From: Pseudomonadales bacterium
Lineage (GTDB): Bacteria > Pseudomonadota > Gammaproteobacteria > Pseudomonadales > Halieaceae
NCBI GenBank assembly: GCA_024234735.1
Contig: JACKNV010000004.1
Location: 1-64,000 of the forward strand
DNA: 64,000 nucleotides
Reading direction: 5' to 3'
Shown one piece after another: positions 60,074 to 64,000 of the stretch. The position numbers were made by a program, and so were the translations under genes. The notes beneath the pieces are model-generated. The model had not been told where the DNA came from, did not search any database, and saw only the letters and a list, made by a program, of their open reading frames with translations. The stretch's first letter is position 1. Each line of letters begins with the position of its first letter.

Positions 60074-61099
60074 TCAGGTGGTCAGGGCCGAGCTGAGCAT
60101 TTTCGCGGTGACATCGACGACGGGAATCACCCGTTCGTACGCCATGCGGGTAGGGCCGATAACCCCCAGCACCCCCAGCACGCGATCGCCGTCGTTGTAA
60201 GGGGCAGTGATCACGCTGTAGTTGCCGAACACGTCGTAGCCGGCCTCGTCACCGATGAAGATCTGCACCCCCTGGGCACGGCCACAGCGCTCCAGCAGGT
60301 GCAGCAGGTCCTTTTTCTGCTCGAAGGCATCGAACAGCTCGCGCAGCCGCAGCATTTCCTCAGGGGTGGCATTGCCCAACAGGCGGGACTCCCCCACCAC
60401 CATGCACGCCTCCTCGCGCTCCGGCTCCAGGGCCTGGCTGGCCAGGTCGAGAGCGGCCTGCAGGTAGCTGTCTATCTGGCTGCGGGCCTCCTGCATTTCA
60501 TGCAGGATCTGCTCTTTCACCCGGGCCAGTGGCCGCCCGGCGAAGCGCTGGTTGACCATGGCCGCGGCCTCGCGCAGCTGGCTCTCTGAAAACGGCCGCT
60601 GGGTGTGGATGATCCGGTTTTGTACCTCGCGCTCGTTGCTGACCAGGATGACCAGCACCCGGTCCCCGGACAGCGGCAGGAACTCCACCTGGCGCAGCGG
60701 GTTGGCCTCCTGGCGCGGCACGGTGACCAGCCCTGCCTGCGCGGTAATGCTCGACAGCAGGCCGGAGGCCGTCTGCAGCAGCTCCGATGAAGACTTGTCG
60801 GGATGCAGTTCGGAGCGCATGCGCGCCACCGCCTCGTCGTCCAGCGGCCGAACCTGCAGCAGGCTGTCCACAAAAAAACGGTAGCCCAATGCCGTGGGCA
60901 CGCGCCCGGCGGAGGTGTGGGGGGAGTGCAGAAACCCCCGTTCCTCCAGGTCGGACATCACATTGCGAACGGTGGCGGCACTCACCGGCAGACCCGCCTC
61001 GGCGCGCAGGGTACTGGAGCCCACCGGTTGCCCGTCGCGTATATGACGCTCCACCAGGGTCTTGAGCAAGATCCGCGCACGCTCCGAAATTTCCGCCAT
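60074..61099 (-). CDS. hrcA: heat-inducible transcription repressor HrcA
   Basis: ATG at 61099 is chosen because GGGAG lies 5 nt upstream; a GTG two codons earlier is possible. The 341-residue protein has an N-terminal winged helix (ILLKTLVERHIRDGQPVGSSTL, SAATVRNVMSDLEERGFL) and the HrcA motif SPHTSAGRVPTALGYRFFVD. The C terminus (YNDGDRVLGVLGVIGPTRMAYERVIP, landmarks) is also typical. HrcA normally binds CIRCE elements, but none is visible here. It lies upstream of grpE and divergent from recN. Confidence 0.97.
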   Translation of the reverse strand: MAEISERARILLKTLVERHIRDGQPVGSSTLRAEAGLPVSAATVRNVMSDLEERGFLHSPHTSAGRVPTALGYRFFVDSLLQVRPLDDEAVARMRSELHPDKSSSELLQTASGLLSSITAQAGLVTVPRQEANPLRQVEFLPLSGDRVLVILVSNEREVQNRIIHTQRPFSESQLREAAAMVNQRFAGRPLARVKEQILHEMQEARSQIDSYLQAALDLASQALEPEREEACMVVGESRLLGNATPEEMLRLRELFDAFEQKKDLLHLLERCGRAQGVQIFIGDEAGYDVFGNYSVITAPYNDGDRVLGVLGVIGPTRMAYERVIPVVDVTAKMLSSALTT

Positions 61100-61231
61100 C
61101 GACACTCCCGCCAGCTACAGCCTCAATGCCGGTTTTTATCACAGCCACCGGCTTTTACAAAGCGGTGCGCCGCAGACGTTTATGCCGGCGCACTTCTGCG
61201 GTATAAATGGAGAAACGACCAGGCCCTCCCC

Positions 61232-62881
61232 ATGCTCACCCACATCAGTATCAGTAACTACACCATTGTCGCTGCGCTGGAAATCGATTTCGCGCCGGGC
61301 ATGACCGTGATTACCGGCGAAACCGGCGCGGGAAAATCCATCATGCTCGACGCCCTGGGGCTGTGCCTGGGCGACCGCGCCGACCCGAAAGCAGTGCGCC
61401 ACGGCTGTGACCGGGCGGAGGTCATCGCCGGCTTCGATATCGGCGCGATCCCAAGGGCCCAGGCCTGGTTGCAGGAGCGCGACCTGCACAACGGCAACGA
61501 GTGCCTGCTGCGCCGCATCGTCACCACCGAGGGTCGCAGTCGCGCCTACATCAATGGCAGCACCTCCACCCTGCAGGACTGCGCGGAACTGGGCTCCCTG
61601 CTGATCGACATCCACAGCCAGCACGCCCACCAGTCGCTGTTGCGCAAACCCTACCAGCGCCACCTGCTGGACGCCTATGCCGGCCACCTGGCATTGGCGC
61701 GGGAAGTGGAGGAAGCGGCCTCCGACTGGCTGCGCATGCGCCGGGAACTGGACCTGCTGACCAGCACCCGCGACGAGCAGACTGCGCGCGCGCAGCTGCT
61801 GGCCTACCAGGTGGATGAACTGGACGCCCTGGGGCTGGCCGAGGGCGAGCTGGCCCTGCTGGAACAGGAACAGCAACTGCTGGCCAATGCCGAACAGATC
61901 CTGCAGTCGGCTCACCAGGCCCTGGAGCTGTGCGAGGAGCACGCCAGCGGCGCCCGCAGGGCGCTGCAGCTCATCGGCGACGCCGGCGAACTGACCCGGG
62001 CCGCCGGCAACGCCCGGGAACTGCTGGACTCCGCCACGATCGCCCTGAGCGAGGCGCGCGGGGAAATCCAGCACCACATCGACAGCGTGGAAGTCGACCC
62101 GGCCCGCCTGGCCGAAGTCGAGCAGCGGCTGGCGGACGTCTACGATATCGCCCGCAAGCACCGGGTGATGCCCGAGGCAGTGGGCGAATTGCACCAGCGC
62201 CTGGGCCGGGAATTGCAGGACATGACAGACGACGGGCAGCGCCTGGAACAACTCCAGGCTGAGTTGGCCACAATCGCCGAAGCCTACAACGGCAAGGCGC
62301 GGGAGCTCGGCAAGCGGCGGCGCAAGGCGGCCACACAGCTGGTCGGCGAGGCCAGCGATATCCTGGCGACCCTGGCCATGGCCCAGTGCCGGCTGGAGGT
62401 ACAGTTCAGCGAACGGGCGAGCGGCGAGCCGCACCCCCATGGCGGCGAGGACATCGAGTTCCTGATCAGCACCAATCCCGGAGCGCCTCCCCAACCGCTG
62501 GCCAGGATCGCCTCCGGCGGCGAGCTGTCGCGCATCAGCCTGGCCATCCAGGTGGTCACCGCCAGTAGCAGCACGGTGCCCAGCATGGTATTCGACGAGG
62601 TCGACGTGGGTATCGGCGGGGCCACCGCGGAAGTGGTGGGGAGATTATTGCGAACCCTGGCGGAACGCACCCAGGTGCTGTGTGTCACCCACCTGCCCCA
62701 GGTGGCGGCCCAGGGCCACCACCACCTGCGGGTGAGCAAATCCATCGAGGGCAAGCTGGCGCAAACCCGCCTGGACACGCTGCCACAGGAAGACAAGGTG
62801 GCGGAAATCGCCCGTATGCTGGGCGGGGTCAAGGTAACGGCGAAAACCCTGGCGACCGCGCGGGAAATGCTCGAAGGCTAG
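61232..62881 (+). CDS. recN: DNA repair protein RecN
   Basis: ATG at 61232 (MLTHISISNYTIVAALEIDF) gives 549 residues; a longer upstream frame is antisense to hrcA and not RecN-like. SMC-type ATPase features are Walker A GETGAGKS, the signature LARIASGGELSRISLA and Walker B MVFDEVDVGIGG, split by a long coiled-coil middle. It acts in double-strand-break repair with RecA. A TATAAA box at 61202-61207 could be the -10; no clear LexA box is seen. Its end overlaps fur by 4 bp. Confidence 0.97.
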   Translation: MLTHISISNYTIVAALEIDFAPGMTVITGETGAGKSIMLDALGLCLGDRADPKAVRHGCDRAEVIAGFDIGAIPRAQAWLQERDLHNGNECLLRRIVTTEGRSRAYINGSTSTLQDCAELGSLLIDIHSQHAHQSLLRKPYQRHLLDAYAGHLALAREVEEAASDWLRMRRELDLLTSTRDEQTARAQLLAYQVDELDALGLAEGELALLEQEQQLLANAEQILQSAHQALELCEEHASGARRALQLIGDAGELTRAAGNARELLDSATIALSEARGEIQHHIDSVEVDPARLAEVEQRLADVYDIARKHRVMPEAVGELHQRLGRELQDMTDDGQRLEQLQAELATIAEAYNGKARELGKRRRKAATQLVGEASDILATLAMAQCRLEVQFSERASGEPHPHGGEDIEFLISTNPGAPPQPLARIASGGELSRISLAIQVVTASSSTVPSMVFDEVDVGIGGATAEVVGRLLRTLAERTQVLCVTHLPQVAAQGHHHLRVSKSIEGKLAQTRLDTLPQEDKVAEIARMLGGVKVTAKTLATAREMLEG

Positions 62882-63294
62882 GACTTTTTCTTGCGCACGT
62901 ACAGCACCAGGGAGTGGTCCACCAGCTCATAGCCGTGGTCGGCAGCAATCTCCCGCTGGCGCTGCTCGATGACCGGATCGGTGAACTCGATCACCTCGCC
63001 GGAAGCCACGCAGACCATGTGATCGTGGTGCTCGCCCCTGGCGAGTTCGAACACCGAGTGGCCGGTTTCAAAATTGTGGCGTGTGACCAGCCCCGCGCTC
63101 TCGAACTGGGTCAGCACCCGGTACACCGTGGCCAGGCCGACCTCCTCGCCGGCATCCAGCAATGCACGGTAGACATCCTCGGCGCTCAGGTGCTGTGAAT
63201 GCTCCCCCGACGCCTCCAGTATCTGCAGGATTTTCAGGCGCGGCAGGGTGACCTTCAGCCCGGCATTGCGCAGTTCCTGGTTTTCGTTGGGCAT
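62878..63294 (-). CDS. fur: ferric uptake regulator Fur
   Basis: The 138-residue protein has the winged helix (LKVTLPRLKILQILE, DVYRALLDAGEEVGLATVYRVL) and the metal-site sequence GEHHDHMVCVASGEVIEF. The second cysteine of the E. coli structural zinc site (CLDC) is Ser here, and the C terminus is short (VLYVRKKKS), as in Pseudomonas Fur. It represses iron-uptake genes when iron is plentiful. It is convergent with recN and divergent from bamE. Confidence 0.97.
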   Translation of the reverse strand: MPNENQELRNAGLKVTLPRLKILQILEASGEHSQHLSAEDVYRALLDAGEEVGLATVYRVLTQFESAGLVTRHNFETGHSVFELARGEHHDHMVCVASGEVIEFTDPVIEQRQREIAADHGYELVDHSLVLYVRKKKS

Positions 63295-63368
63295 GATGCA
63301 GGGGGTTCTCTGTGCGGTTCAGTGACGGTATGATGCCACCCCGGTACCCGAAGTGGAAGTTCAATCCG

Positions 63369-63755
63369 ATGCGCCCCCTGATTCCCCTGTTTCTAGTCGC
63401 CTGCCTCAGCGCCTGCGGGGTAATCGGTTTCCCCGGCGTCTACAAGATCGACGTGGAGCAGGGCAACATCGTCACCCAGGATCAGGTAGCGCAACTCAAG
63501 CCGGGCATGAGCCGGCGCCAGGTACAGTTCATCCTCGGCACCCCCCTGTTGCAGGATCCCTTCGACCAGAGCCGCTGGGATTACCCCTACTCCAAGCGCA
63601 ACGGCACCAAAACGCTGGACGAATCCCGCTTCACCGTGTATTTCGACGGCGATACCCTGGTCAGCTATGAGGGCAACGTGGAAACCTCCTGGGATTCCCG
63701 GCAAGACGTGGAGGTGGAAGAAGGCACACCCCCTCCGCAGGAGAGCGACAGCTAA
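63369..63755 (+). CDS. bamE: outer membrane assembly lipoprotein BamE
   Basis: ATG at 63369 (MRPLIPLFLVACLSACGV) gives 128 residues with lipobox LSAC, acylated Cys at about residue 16. The BamE core follows: GNIVTQDQVAQLKPGMSRRQVQFILGTP-type region (landmarks LKPGMSRRQV and LGTPLLQDPF) and RWDYPYSKRNG. It is a non-essential subunit of the BAM complex. A TATGAT box at 63329-63334 may be its promoter. Overlaps the convergent rnfH end by 3 bp. Confidence 0.95.
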   Translation: MRPLIPLFLVACLSACGVIGFPGVYKIDVEQGNIVTQDQVAQLKPGMSRRQVQFILGTPLLQDPFDQSRWDYPYSKRNGTKTLDESRFTVYFDGDTLVSYEGNVETSWDSRQDVEVEEGTPPPQESDS

Positions 63756-64000
63756 TCTGCCTGTCGCGAGGCCTTGCGCTCCTTGACCCTGGCCGCCCTG
63801 GCCTTGCGCACTTCCTTTGGGTCGGCGATGAGCGGCCGGTAGATTTCCACCCGGTCACCGTCCTGCAACACCTGGGTGGGGGCGATTACCTTGCCGAAAA
63901 TGCCGAGCTTGGCATTCTCCAGGTCGATACCGTCGAACTGCGCGCTGATACCTGACTGCCTGGCCGCCTCCAGGGCGCTGGTGCCCGCGGGAACCTGCAG
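63752..64000 (-). CDS. rnfH: RnfH/RatB family protein (partial, C-terminal part)
   Basis: The minus-strand frame entering from the right edge reads LQVPAGTSALEAARQSGISA, then FDGIDLENAKLGIFGKVIAP and QDGDRVEIYRPLIADPKEVRK and ends at a TAG at 63754-63752. This is the ubiquitin-like UPF0125 fold usually encoded beside bamE and the ratA toxin-like gene. Role unknown; the beginning is outside the window. Confidence 0.9.
   Translation of the reverse strand: MQVPAGTSALEAARQSGISAQFDGIDLENAKLGIFGKVIAPTQVLQDGDRVEIYRPLIADPKEVRKARAARVKERKASRQAD

Noticed and set aside
61106..61231. LexA box ahead of recN
   Set aside because: No CTGT-N8-ACAG pattern can be found in the divergent hrcA-recN gap.

Overview
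The window looks like a chromosomal segment of a GC-rich marine gammaproteobacterium. Halieaceae (OM60/NOR5 group) is the best guess, which is an inference. Supporting signs are the block rnfH-bamE-fur-recN-hrcA-grpE-dnaK-dnaJ-dapB, aceK, aceEF, bepA, miaE, fabV and a Pseudomonas-type Fur, together with a high density of acyl-CoA and steroid-type catabolic genes. No rRNA, tRNA, insertion sequence, prophage or CRISPR array was found.

Layout. (1) 1-5.5 kb, minus strand: the two subunits of an IpdAB-type CoA transferase/hydrolase, a tandem-domain Lrp/AsnC regulator overlapping a FadD3-like CoA ligase, and a second acyl-CoA ligase. This resembles the end of a steroid C/D-ring degradation cluster. 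(2) 5.6-8.4 kb: a metallo-beta-lactamase-fold hydrolase and FabV enoyl reductase, divergent from miaE. (3) 8.4-14.5 kb: an orphan glycosyltransferase-like gene, then a minus-strand operon that appears to encode synthesis and phosphorolytic recycling of the compatible solute glucosylglycerate (glycerate kinase, HAD phosphatase, GT81 synthase, GH13_18 phosphorylase). (4) 14.6-24.7 kb: aceE-aceF, a pitrilysin-like lipoprotein protease, an AI-2E/PerM family protein, a TusA-like protein, divergent bepA, and nadA (24.7-25.8). (5) 26-31.7 kb, plus strand: two consecutive GGDEF-EAL proteins followed closely by a secreted subtilase.

(6) 31.7-41.6 kb is the most unusual part. A small exported protein made of 13-residue GYKWG repeats has its own leader (with an FNR-like site) and a strong terminator. 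It is followed by two large beta-propeller sensor histidine kinases in visibly AT-rich DNA (about 32.7-39.6 kb) and by a degenerate ApbE-like protein. The composition changes inside the second kinase gene, suggesting a mosaic import.

(7) 41.6-54.1 kb: enoyl-CoA hydratase, tag glycosylase, MATE transporter, a double TetR regulator, tesB, two histidine-phosphatase genes abutting aceK, and an SDR/LLM-oxidoreductase/acyl-CoA dehydrogenase pair operon. (8) 54.3-64 kb: cnoX, dapB, dnaJ, dnaK, grpE and hrcA on the minus strand, with well-formed sigma-32 promoters before grpE and dnaK, then recN, fur, bamE and partial rnfH.

Starts were chosen by reading ribosome-binding sites and overlaps by eye. 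No database search was possible, so family assignments rest on recognised motifs.
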